Source of the DNA: JAPOXR01 sp965219635
Lineage (GTDB): Bacteria > Pseudomonadota > Alphaproteobacteria > Rhodobacterales > Rhodobacteraceae
Assembly: GCA_965219635.1 (NCBI GenBank)
Contig: OZ244783.1
Coordinates: forward strand, 2,108,001 to 2,172,000
Length of the DNA: 64,000 nt
Direction: 5' to 3'
Shown: one piece after another, positions 46,578 through 54,620 of the stretch
How positions within the stretch are numbered: position 1 is the stretch's first letter
Layout of the letters: each line of letters opens with the position of its first letter
Notes under the pieces: model-generated
What the model was told of the DNA's origin: nothing
Seen by the model: the letters and a program-made list of their open reading frames with translations, nothing else
Databases searched by the model: none
Made by a program: the position numbers and the translations under genes

Positions 46578-46618
46578 GCATGCTCTCCATTCTTTCCGCG
46601 TGACATCAATCAGATAAT

Positions 46619-46641
46619 ATACAATCCTGTATAAATTGTAT
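46619..46641. promoter_or_regulatory. Inverted-repeat operator, probable GntR site
   Basis: ATACAAT (46619-46625) and ATTGTAT (46635-46641) form a perfect inverted repeat with a 9-bp centre, placed between two divergent genes. The half-site recurs upstream of the tautomerase and solute-binding-protein genes. It overlaps the ATG proposed for the GMC gene. Confidence 0.6.
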
Positions 46642-48283
46642 GCGAAATACAGGTACTTCAGTGCAGGATCCGGAACCTCTGGAATTCGACTATGTAGTTG
46701 TCGGCGGTGGGTCTGCAGGTTGTGCCGTTGCGGGCCGGTTGAGTGAGCACGGATCCTCCACAGTCGGACTGATTGAAGCAGGGAACTGGGACCGCCACCC
46801 CCTGTTGAAAATCCCGGCCGGGTATTACCGGTCAGCGTTTACCCCAGCCTTCAACTGGGGCTATTCCACCGAGCCGGAACGCTGGCTTCTCCACCGGTCC
46901 ATTCCGTGGCCCCGGGGCAAGGTTGTGGGAGGATGCTCATCAATCAACGGCCTTGTTTATATGCGGGGTCAGCACGAGGACTTTGAAAGCTGGGCAAATG
47001 ATGAAGGTGCATCAGGATGGGGTTGGGCTGACATGCTTCCCTACTTTCGCAGAATGGAGGATAACGAACGCGGTTCCAACGAATTCCATGGCTGCGGTGG
47101 CCCGCTTGCCGTCGCAAACATTCGCGAACACCATCCCTTGATGGCTGCTTATGCGATGGCGGCCCAGGAAGCCGGAATCCCCTGGAACGATGACTTCAAT
47201 GGCCGGCTCCAGGAAGGGGTGGGATATTACCAATTGACCATTGGCCGCAGGATGCGCTGCTCTGCCGCATCGTCTTGGCTGCACCCGAACAGGTCGCGTC
47301 CAAATCTCCACGTCATGGTTAAGACAAATGCGCAGCGAATTCTGCTCGATGGCAGGACGGCCACAGGCGTGGAAGTGCATACGAGAGCCGGAATCCGGCA
47401 AATCCGTGCGCGGCAAGAGGTGATCCTGTGCGCCGGAACCGTAAACTCACCGCAGCTGCTGGAGTTGTCCGGAATCGGCAACCCGGAAATTCTTCTGGCT
47501 GCTGGTATCACGCCTGTCATCAACTCGCCGCAAGTCGGAGAAAATCTGCAGGACCACCTTCAGGTAAAGACTGTCTTTCTGTCCAGCCAACCGGATACCA
47601 TCAATGACAAGGCCCGCAGCCCCCTGCAGCTGGTCAAAACCGGGTTCGACTACCTGTTTCGTGGAAGAGGCCTGCTGACCGTCGGCGCCGCGCAGATCGG
47701 CATCTTTGCCCGCGTGCTCAAGGATGCAGCACGGCCTGATGTCCAGTTTCATGTAATGCCAGGAAGCCTGACTGACCCACGCAAGGGATTGGACAAGTTC
47801 TCGGCGTTCACGGCGAGCGTCTGCCAGCTTCGGCCTGAGAGCAGAGGCCATATTCATATAGGTTGCCCTGACCCAGCCGCACCACCTCGGATAGTGGCAA
47901 ATTACCTGTCGTCAGAGGTTGATCGGCGCACCGTGGTTGCAGCGCTTCAGCTATCGCGGCAAATTGCCAAGCAGCCTGCGCTAAGTGACCATTATGGTGG
48001 CGAAAAATACCCTGGCGAAGAAGCAAGGACGGACGACGAACTGCTTGGCTGGGCGCAGGAGACGGGAACGACCATCTACCACCCTTCCGGCACCTGCCGC
48101 ATGGGTGGTGAACCGGACTCCGTTCTTGACCCGGACTTGCGCGTCAGAGGAGCAGACCGGCTCCGGGTCGCCGACGCCTCCATCATGCCGAGGCTGATCT
48201 CCGGAAATACCAACGCTGCTTGCATGGCGATTGGCGACAGGCTTGCCGACTTTTGCATTCAACAATCGGGAACCAGCCGATGA
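46640..48283 (+). CDS. GMC-family FAD oxidoreductase (choline-dehydrogenase-like)
   Basis: This is a flavoenzyme of 547 aa that oxidises an alcohol. It has the Rossmann motif DYVVVGGGSAGC, GMC signature 1 (PRGKVVGGCSSINGLVYMRG), signature 2 (GTVNSPQLLELSGIG) and the C-terminal catalytic His region (YHPSGTCRMG; NTNAACMAIG). The ATG at 46640 lies inside the operator and lacks a ribosome-binding site; a GTG at 46661 with AGG upstream may be the true start. The amidase gene follows with an ATGA overlap. The substrate is unknown. Confidence 0.9.
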   Translation: MRNTGTSVQDPEPLEFDYVVVGGGSAGCAVAGRLSEHGSSTVGLIEAGNWDRHPLLKIPAGYYRSAFTPAFNWGYSTEPERWLLHRSIPWPRGKVVGGCSSINGLVYMRGQHEDFESWANDEGASGWGWADMLPYFRRMEDNERGSNEFHGCGGPLAVANIREHHPLMAAYAMAAQEAGIPWNDDFNGRLQEGVGYYQLTIGRRMRCSAASSWLHPNRSRPNLHVMVKTNAQRILLDGRTATGVEVHTRAGIRQIRARQEVILCAGTVNSPQLLELSGIGNPEILLAAGITPVINSPQVGENLQDHLQVKTVFLSSQPDTINDKARSPLQLVKTGFDYLFRGRGLLTVGAAQIGIFARVLKDAARPDVQFHVMPGSLTDPRKGLDKFSAFTASVCQLRPESRGHIHIGCPDPAAPPRIVANYLSSEVDRRTVVAALQLSRQIAKQPALSDHYGGEKYPGEEARTDDELLGWAQETGTTIYHPSGTCRMGGEPDSVLDPDLRVRGADRLRVADASIMPRLISGNTNAACMAIGDRLADFCIQQSGTSR

Positions 48284-49908
48284 AACTGGAAGCGGAATTC
48301 AACCGGGAATGTGAGGCGATGGGACTCGGCCTGAACGATCACGACCGGGAATTGGTCTTTGCGCTCTGGTCCGAAAACAGAAGCCGAAGGAACGCGCTTA
48401 GGGCTGTGGAGTTTGGGCCAGAAGATCTCCCGTTCGCGCCGCCTTCACGGGGCGCCCTGCCCCAACGCATGCCATTTTCGGCTCCACGCCACTCGGGCGA
48501 TCCACTTCATTGGTCGACAGCGGCTGAACTGTCGGGGCTGCTTGAGCGAGGGGAACTCAGTTCAAGGGAGCTGACACAAGCCTGCCTGGACAGAATTGAA
48601 GCCTTCAACCCCAGCCTTTTCGCGTTCGAACATGTGGATCCGGATGCGGCTCTTCGCGATGCGAGTTTGGCTGATGAGGCGCGCTGCCGTGGGGAGCACA
48701 AACCGCTGCTTGGGATTCCGGTTGCCTGCAAGGCGTTTGTTTCAGCCGCCGGAATGCCTTTCACCGCAGGTGCTGCAAGCCGGGCACAGATCATTGCCGA
48801 GAGCGATGCCGAGGTTCTCAGCAACCTGAAGAACGCTGGCGCAATCCATCTCGGACAGCTCCGCACCCATGAGTTCGGTGCTGGAATGGCACGGCTGGAC
48901 GAACCACGAGCTACTGGGCGCAATCCCTGGAACCCTGCTCTCATCCCTGGAGGCTCCAGTTCCGGATCAGCAGTATCGGTTGCCGCCGGAATGATACCCG
49001 GCGCAGTAGGCACCGACAGCGCCGGGTCAATTCGGATGCCTGCAGCCAATTGCAACCTCGTTGGCCTAAAGCCGACTCTTGGGCTGGTGCCGACGGATGG
49101 AGTGTTCCCCTATTCCTGGTCTCTTGACACGGTGGGGATACTGACACGCTCGGTGCTTGATGCGGCACTCTATCTCGAAGGCATGCTTGGACCGGATGGA
49201 GCCGGCCGCTACGCGCACTCATTTGGCAGTTCCACAGGAACAACCACGATCGGCGTGCCTCGCAAGTACTTTTGGGAGGGAGATGACATTCGGGAAGACG
49301 TAAGGGTGTGCTGCGAAGCAGCCCTCGACGCACTAACGGCATCAGGCGCTGTACTCCGGGACGTTGAAGTTGATGGAATTGAATGGAACGACGCCATCTA
49401 CACGGCCCTGATCTCAGAGGTCTATTCGGTGCATCGTGACGGAATCCGCGCCGGCAAGAACTATTGCGGCGACTGGTTCCGGGCCAACACCCTCGCGGGC
49501 GGGCTGCTTTGCGCGGAGGATGTCAACAGGGCACATCGTATGCGTGGCCGGCTTGCACGGGAATTTGCCCGGATCTTCAGGGAAGTGGATGTTCTGGTTC
49601 TGCCAGGGCAAGCTGTGCCGGCGACTCCGTTCGCGGACAGCTTCAAGAAAGCCTTGACGCAGCCCCGCAGCAGATTCATGCGGCCATTCAACGTGACCGG
49701 GCTGCCTGCTGTCTCAGTTCCCTGTGGCTTCAGCAGCGACGGGCTGCCGCTGGCCATCAATCTGGCTGCCCCGGCCTTTGGCGATAAGGAACTGCTGAAC
49801 ATCGCCTGGCGGTTTGAGAGGGAAACGGGCCATACCCGGTCAAGGCCGGACGAAACTGCGTGGGAGCTGCCAGCAAGCCCTGAAACGCATGGGAGTACAG
49901 ACTCATGA
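48280..49908 (+). CDS. Amidase-signature hydrolase
   Basis: This 542-aa enzyme belongs to the amidase signature family and hydrolyses a C-N amide bond. The Ser-cisSer-Lys set is present: Lys near residue 151 (GIPVACKAF), the GGSSSGSAVSVAAG loop near 224-237 and the nucleophile region GTDSAGSIRMPA near 250. An N-terminal extension of about 80 residues precedes the domain. It overlaps the upstream GMC gene and the downstream regulator by 4 nt each, so the three are translated together. Substrate is not evident. Confidence 0.9.
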   Translation: MKLEAEFNRECEAMGLGLNDHDRELVFALWSENRSRRNALRAVEFGPEDLPFAPPSRGALPQRMPFSAPRHSGDPLHWSTAAELSGLLERGELSSRELTQACLDRIEAFNPSLFAFEHVDPDAALRDASLADEARCRGEHKPLLGIPVACKAFVSAAGMPFTAGAASRAQIIAESDAEVLSNLKNAGAIHLGQLRTHEFGAGMARLDEPRATGRNPWNPALIPGGSSSGSAVSVAAGMIPGAVGTDSAGSIRMPAANCNLVGLKPTLGLVPTDGVFPYSWSLDTVGILTRSVLDAALYLEGMLGPDGAGRYAHSFGSSTGTTTIGVPRKYFWEGDDIREDVRVCCEAALDALTASGAVLRDVEVDGIEWNDAIYTALISEVYSVHRDGIRAGKNYCGDWFRANTLAGGLLCAEDVNRAHRMRGRLAREFARIFREVDVLVLPGQAVPATPFADSFKKALTQPRSRFMRPFNVTGLPAVSVPCGFSSDGLPLAINLAAPAFGDKELLNIAWRFERETGHTRSRPDETAWELPASPETHGSTDS

Positions 49909-50564
49909 AGGCATCAACAAAAGCCCTGTCGGCTGCCGACGAAGTCGCCGAACTCCTTCGTCAAGACATCCGTACCGGACGCATCGCGCCCGGAACCCCG
50001 CTGAGACAGGGCGAGCTTGCCAGCCGCTATGGAACAAGCCGCATCCCAATCCGCGAGGCACTCCGAGCCATCCAGGCAGAAGGGTTGGTCAGCTATGAGG
50101 CCAACCGGGGAGCAGTCGTGACCAAGCCTTCGCCCCAGGAAGTCCTTGAAATGCTCGAGGTCCGTATTGCCCTGGAGACCCATGCGCTGGCGCTCGCCAT
50201 CCCGCGGATGATCGAGGACGAGATCGCCGAGGCGCGCCAGATTCTTCAAATCTACGACCGTGCAGGCCAGCCGGAAGAGTGGTCAGAGATGAATGCAAGG
50301 TTCCACGAGGCAATCTGCGCGCCTTGCGAATGCGACCGGTTGAATCGCCTCATCCGCGACAACTATTTCCATTTCAACAGGTTCGCCCGCGCGTCGGTAT
50401 CAGGGCTGGCGGGAAAGGAACAACCGCAGCAGGAGCACTACAAGTTGCTTGAACTCTGCGAGGCCGGAAACGCTGACGGTGCCATAAAGCTGCTCAGGGA
50501 ACACATACAAAAAACGCAAAAGCTGATGAGGGCAAGAATTCGCAGGTCTGGCGGTAATCGTTGA
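49905..50564 (+). CDS. GntR-family transcriptional regulator (FCD type)
   Basis: This 219-aa regulator has an N-terminal winged helix (VAELLRQDIRTGRIAPGTPLRQGELASRYGTSRIPIREALRAIQAEGLV) at residues about 13-60 and a C-terminal all-helical FCD ligand-binding domain (VRIALETHALALA; NARFHEAICAPC). It probably binds the ATTGTATNC inverted repeats found at three promoters in this locus and responds to the pathway substrate. Confidence 0.92.
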   Translation: MKASTKALSAADEVAELLRQDIRTGRIAPGTPLRQGELASRYGTSRIPIREALRAIQAEGLVSYEANRGAVVTKPSPQEVLEMLEVRIALETHALALAIPRMIEDEIAEARQILQIYDRAGQPEEWSEMNARFHEAICAPCECDRLNRLIRDNYFHFNRFARASVSGLAGKEQPQQEHYKLLELCEAGNADGAIKLLREHIQKTQKLMRARIRRSGGNR

Positions 50565-50579
50565 CCGGAATGCCCGCAC

Positions 50580-50606
50580 TGTATACGATTCACATAGAGT
50601 GTATCC
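50580..50606. promoter_or_regulatory. GntR-type half-sites upstream of the tautomerase operon
   Basis: TGTATAC (50580-50586) and TGTATCC (50600-50606) are 20 bp apart, directly upstream of the tautomerase gene. They resemble the half-sites at 46.6 kb and 59.8 kb, but here the two face the same way. Confidence 0.5.
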
Positions 50607-50624
50607 GAAACTGGAGATCAAGAC

Positions 50625-50813
50625 ATGCCGATGATCCGGGTGGAGTTGTCGAAAGGACGCACGGAAGCCCAAAAGAGGGCCTTCGTTGAAGACGTTACGG
50701 CGGCCATGGTCAAGCATTGCAACTGCGCGCCCGAGAGCGTGCACATCGTCTTCTTCGATGTCGAAAATTCCGACTGGGCCGTTGCCGGACGTTTCCTAAG
50801 CGATCCAAAATGA
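50625..50813 (+). CDS. 4-oxalocrotonate tautomerase-like protein
   Basis: This is a 62-aa tautomerase-superfamily protein. It begins MPMIRVEL, so removal of Met exposes the catalytic Pro1. The rest (GRTEAQKRAFVEDVTAAMVKHCNC, VHIVFFDVENSDWAVAG) fits the 4-OT fold, although the usual Arg11 and Arg39 positions are only partly matched. Its TGA overlaps the aminotransferase ATG. It may interconvert enol and keto or imine forms in the local pathway. Confidence 0.85.
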   Translation: MPMIRVELSKGRTEAQKRAFVEDVTAAMVKHCNCAPESVHIVFFDVENSDWAVAGRFLSDPK

Positions 50814-51760
50814 CGGCGCTGGTCGGTGAACTGGCCCGAAGCGGTCAGCTTGCACCCGATCCGCGCAACCTTGACAATAAGGTCTATGTCAATGGCCAGA
50901 TGGTGCATCGGGACGAAGCCAGTGTGTCCGTCTATGACTCCGGATTCATGCTCGGCGACGGTGTGTGGGAAGGCATCCGGCTGCACAAGGGCGCATTCCT
51001 GTTTGTTGAGGATCACCTGGACCGGTTGTACGCGGGTGCCAAGACCATAGGCATGGAAATCGCCTGGGATCAGGCGCACTTCATTGAAGCCTTGCGGATG
51101 GTTGCCCAGGCAAACGGCATGGAGCACAATGTCCACCTGCGGCTGATATTGTCCCGTGGAACCAGGATCATTTGCGACCAGGACCCACGGTTGTGCACCG
51201 CCGGTCCGACGCTCGTGATCATTCCCGAATACAAGGACGAAAAGACCGAGGACGAAATCAAACCGGCGCGTCTGGTAACGGTCGGAATCAGGCGGGGACT
51301 GCCCGACACACAGGATCCCAAACTGAACTCCCTTTCCAAACTCAATTGCATTCTGGCCATGCTGTCAGCAATGCAGTCCGACGCGGACGAGGCGCTCATG
51401 CTGGATGTGAACGGCTTCGTCAGCACATGTAATTCCGTGAATTTCTTCATCATTCGCGGAGACGAAGTGTGGACCTCCACCGGCGACTACTGCATGAACG
51501 GAATTACGCGAGCCAAGACCATCGAGTTATGCGGCAAGCTGGGCCTGACAGTGCGGCAGAAGAACTTCTCGCTCCATGACGCCTATGCGGCAAACGGCGC
51601 ATTCATCACAGGAACAACGGGCGCCCAGGTCCCCGTTGGTGAAATCGACGGGCGGCGAATAGGATCGGGCGCCTTTCACCCTCACCTGCTCCGCATTCGT
51701 GCCGCCTACAGGGAAATGTGCACCGAATATGCCAATGCCAACCGCTTCATCGGAATCTGA
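50810..51760 (+). CDS. Class IV (branched-chain/D-amino acid-type) aminotransferase
   Basis: This is a PLP enzyme of 316 aa with fold type IV. The PLP Lys is Lys177 (LNSLSKLNCILA). Other landmarks are YDSGFMLGDGVWEGIR near the N-terminus, EALMLDVNGFVSTCNSVNFF and GITRAKTIELC. Family members transaminate branched-chain, D- or beta-amino acids, or lyase 4-amino-4-deoxychorismate; context favours a catabolic role. The ATG at 50810 overlaps the tautomerase stop; the longer frame from 50717 lies inside that gene. Confidence 0.88.
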   Translation: MTALVGELARSGQLAPDPRNLDNKVYVNGQMVHRDEASVSVYDSGFMLGDGVWEGIRLHKGAFLFVEDHLDRLYAGAKTIGMEIAWDQAHFIEALRMVAQANGMEHNVHLRLILSRGTRIICDQDPRLCTAGPTLVIIPEYKDEKTEDEIKPARLVTVGIRRGLPDTQDPKLNSLSKLNCILAMLSAMQSDADEALMLDVNGFVSTCNSVNFFIIRGDEVWTSTGDYCMNGITRAKTIELCGKLGLTVRQKNFSLHDAYAANGAFITGTTGAQVPVGEIDGRRIGSGAFHPHLLRIRAAYREMCTEYANANRFIGI

Positions 51761-52556
51761 AACCCGGATTGGGGAAGGCGCCGGTTTAACCGACGTCATT
51801 CTTCAACTGGATGGGCTGAAAAAGTCGTTCGGCCCGCTCGAGGTCCTAAAGGGAATTGATCTGGAGGTACGGGCCGGTCAACGGATCGCGATCATCGGTT
51901 CGTCAGGCTCCGGCAAGTCCACACTGCTACGCTGCATCAACCACATGGAAACACCAAGCGCCGGGAAGATGACCTACCGGGGACAGCGGATCGGTCGCGA
52001 TACCCAAGGCGGCACCAGATACTCGAATGCCGAGTTGATCGAACTGCGCGCAAACATCGGGATGGTCTTCCAGCAGTTCAATCTCTTTCCGCACATGACG
52101 GCAGCTGAGAATGTCATGGAAGGTCCCCTGACCGTGCTCAAACTTCCCAAAGCCGAGGCACGGTCAAGAGCGGAGGATTATCTCAGAAGAGTCGATCTTG
52201 CAGACAAGTTCGACGTATACCCTTCCCGCCTGTCCGGCGGGCAGCAACAGCGCGTTGCAATCGCCCGGGCACTGGCCATGCAGCCTGATATCCTGCTGTT
52301 CGACGAGCCGACTTCAGCACTTGATCCCGAGATCGTTGGCGAGGTTCTGCATGTCATCCGGCAGCTTGGCGAGGAAGGATTGACGATGCTGCTTGTCACA
52401 CATGAAATCGGCTTTGCGTTCCATTTTGCGACGGAAGTTCTGTTCCTGCATGATGGCCATATCCTTGAGCAAGGGCCACCTGAAGAAGTCCTGAAAAACC
52501 CAAAGAAGCCGAGAACGCAGGAATTTCTTGCGCGATTCACCGAGTTCAATTTCTGA
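51729..52556 (+). CDS. Polar amino acid-type ABC transporter ATPase
   Basis: This is the ATPase of a GlnQ/HisP-type importer, about 275 aa, with IGSSGSGKST, FQQFNLFPHM, the signature LSGGQQQRVAIARAL, DEPTSALDPE and the switch His in LLVTHEIGFA. The start is uncertain: ATGs at 51729 and 51735 both lie inside the end of the aminotransferase gene and give an unusual N-terminal extension. Its partners, a binding protein and two permeases, are about 7 kb downstream in the same locus. Confidence 0.9.
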   Translation: MPMPTASSESETRIGEGAGLTDVILQLDGLKKSFGPLEVLKGIDLEVRAGQRIAIIGSSGSGKSTLLRCINHMETPSAGKMTYRGQRIGRDTQGGTRYSNAELIELRANIGMVFQQFNLFPHMTAAENVMEGPLTVLKLPKAEARSRAEDYLRRVDLADKFDVYPSRLSGGQQQRVAIARALAMQPDILLFDEPTSALDPEIVGEVLHVIRQLGEEGLTMLLVTHEIGFAFHFATEVLFLHDGHILEQGPPEEVLKNPKKPRTQEFLARFTEFNF

Positions 52557-52573
52557 CGGCTGGACGCCGGGTC

Positions 52574-54613
52574 GTGGTTGAAACCGACATTCTCTTCACG
52601 CCCTTCCAACTGGGCTCACTTCGCCTGAAGAACCGGTTTGTGGGCAGCGCCCATGAACCCGCATATGGGGAGGGCGGATTGCCGCTGGAGCGGTATCAGG
52701 CTTATCTTGAGGAACGGGCGAAGGGCGGCGCGGCGCTGGTGATGTTCGGCGGTTCCGCCATGGTATCTTCAGCCTGGCCGCCATCCTTCGGCCAACTCAA
52801 TCTGGCGGATGATCGCATTGTCGGGGCGTTCCGGCAATTGTCGCAGAGGATCCATCGGCACGGCGCCCTCACCATCACCCAAATATCCCATCCCGGCAGG
52901 CGCACGCGCTTTGATTCAAGGAATTGGCTGCCTCCCATTGCCCCTGGCCCCTATCGGGAACCGGAGCACCGGGCGGCGCCCAAAATAATCGAACCCTATG
53001 AAATGGACATGATCCGGGAAGATTTCGCCGCGGCCGCATTCAGGTGCCGGGAAGGCGGTCTCGACGGAGTTGAAGTCGCATTTCAGGCGGGCCAACTGCT
53101 CAATACGTTCCTGTCGCCGGACACCAATTCCCTTGAAGGCGAATATGGCGGGCCGCTCGAAAACCGGCTGCGGTTCGGCCTTCAGGTCCTTGAGGAAATC
53201 CGCAGCCGGACCGGAGAGGGTTTTGCGGTGGGAGTCCGCATGGTTGGTGATGAACTGTCTCGATACGGCATGGACCAGAAGGCCTGCCTGGACGCCGCCG
53301 TCATGATCGCTGAAACCGGCCTGGTCGATTACCTGAACATCGTGGGTGCGCGAGCAGGAGATCTCGTATCGGGCTTTCTTGGAATCCCGAACATGGCGTT
53401 CAAGACCGCGCCATACCTTCACTTGCCTTCAGCGATCCGCGCCTCAGTGGACGTTCCAGTCATGATGGCCCAGAAGATCCCGGACCCAAACACGGCCGCA
53501 CGCGCCGTAAATGACGGGCATATTGATCTTGTCGCCATGAACCGCGCATTTCTGGCCGACCCGCACTTCGTCAACAAGCTTCGCGATGGCAGGCAGGGCG
53601 ACATCCGCCTGTGCGTTGGAGCCAACTACTGCATCGACCGCATCTATGTCGGCGGAGATGCAGTCTGCATCCAGAACCCCGCCGCTGGACGGGAAATGGC
53701 CTTGCCCCATGTCATCCGGCGATCAGGCGCCAAAAGGCGCGTCGCTGTGGTGGGCGGTGGTCCCGGAGGCCTGGAAGCCTCCCGGGTGGCCGCCGAACGC
53801 GGCCATGCAGTGACCTTGTTCGAAGCCGGGCAACGGCTTGGTGGCCAGATTCACCTCGCCGCCTCGCTTGGCTGGCGAAAACCGCTTCTGAACATAACCA
53901 GCTGGATTGAAGGGCAACTTTCCAAGCGCCAGGTCGACATCCGCTGCGAATTTCGAGCCACGGCTGATGATGTGCGTGACGTGGAACCCGACCTGGTCGT
54001 GATCGCAACCGGCGGCCGTCCTGTCATCCACGGCATCGAAGGTTCGCAATTCGCCGTTACAGGATGGGATGTCCTTTCCGGCAAGGTATCAGCTGCTGGC
54101 GATGTTCTGGTTTATGATGATTACGGGGGGCACCAGGCACTGACCGCAGCCGAAATCTGCGCCTCCCAGGGCGCCAGGGTGGAATATGTAACTCCCCACA
54201 GATCAGCTGGCGCCGAGTTGGGCGGAACCAATATTGCTGCGCATCTTGCCAACCTTGCCCGGGCAAACAGCATTGTGACAACCTCCCAGAGGCTGGTGAA
54301 AATCTACCCTGAAGACAACAAGCTGGTAGCCGTGCTGCGCCACGAATATGCAATCGAGGATGAAGAGCGCGTGGTTGACCAGGTCGTCGCCGAGTGCGGA
54401 ACGCTTCCTGTTACTGAGGTTTTTGATGCTCTTGTGCCTGACTCGTCGAATGGCGGCGAGCTCGACTATCCGGCGCTGCTGTCCTTCTCGCCACAGTCCA
54501 GGACCGTCAGGGCTTCAGGGAAGTTCCAGATATTCAGGGTTGGTGATGCCGTATGCCAACGCAACATTCACGCGGCGTTGCTGGACTCGTTACGGCTCCT
54601 GAAGGACTGTTGA
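52574..54613 (+). CDS. DgcA/StcD-like FMN/FAD oxidoreductase (probable N-demethylase)
   Basis: This 679-aa enzyme has an old-yellow-enzyme barrel (residues about 1-370) followed by an FAD/NAD-binding half (VAVVGGGPGGLEASRVAAERGH near 390). This architecture is shared with trimethylamine dehydrogenase, dimethylglycine demethylase DgcA and N-methylproline demethylase StcD. The cluster region reads CVGANYCIDRIYVGGDAVC, so one of the four usual cluster Cys positions (CxxC) is Ala. The DgcB- and ETF-like genes directly downstream support oxidative N-demethylation with electrons passed to the membrane. The start is a GTG at 52574 with a weak ribosome-binding site. Confidence 0.85.
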   Translation: MVETDILFTPFQLGSLRLKNRFVGSAHEPAYGEGGLPLERYQAYLEERAKGGAALVMFGGSAMVSSAWPPSFGQLNLADDRIVGAFRQLSQRIHRHGALTITQISHPGRRTRFDSRNWLPPIAPGPYREPEHRAAPKIIEPYEMDMIREDFAAAAFRCREGGLDGVEVAFQAGQLLNTFLSPDTNSLEGEYGGPLENRLRFGLQVLEEIRSRTGEGFAVGVRMVGDELSRYGMDQKACLDAAVMIAETGLVDYLNIVGARAGDLVSGFLGIPNMAFKTAPYLHLPSAIRASVDVPVMMAQKIPDPNTAARAVNDGHIDLVAMNRAFLADPHFVNKLRDGRQGDIRLCVGANYCIDRIYVGGDAVCIQNPAAGREMALPHVIRRSGAKRRVAVVGGGPGGLEASRVAAERGHAVTLFEAGQRLGGQIHLAASLGWRKPLLNITSWIEGQLSKRQVDIRCEFRATADDVRDVEPDLVVIATGGRPVIHGIEGSQFAVTGWDVLSGKVSAAGDVLVYDDYGGHQALTAAEICASQGARVEYVTPHRSAGAELGGTNIAAHLANLARANSIVTTSQRLVKIYPEDNKLVAVLRHEYAIEDEERVVDQVVAECGTLPVTEVFDALVPDSSNGGELDYPALLSFSPQSRTVRASGKFQIFRVGDAVCQRNIHAALLDSLRLLKDC

Positions 54614-54620
54614 GGGCACC

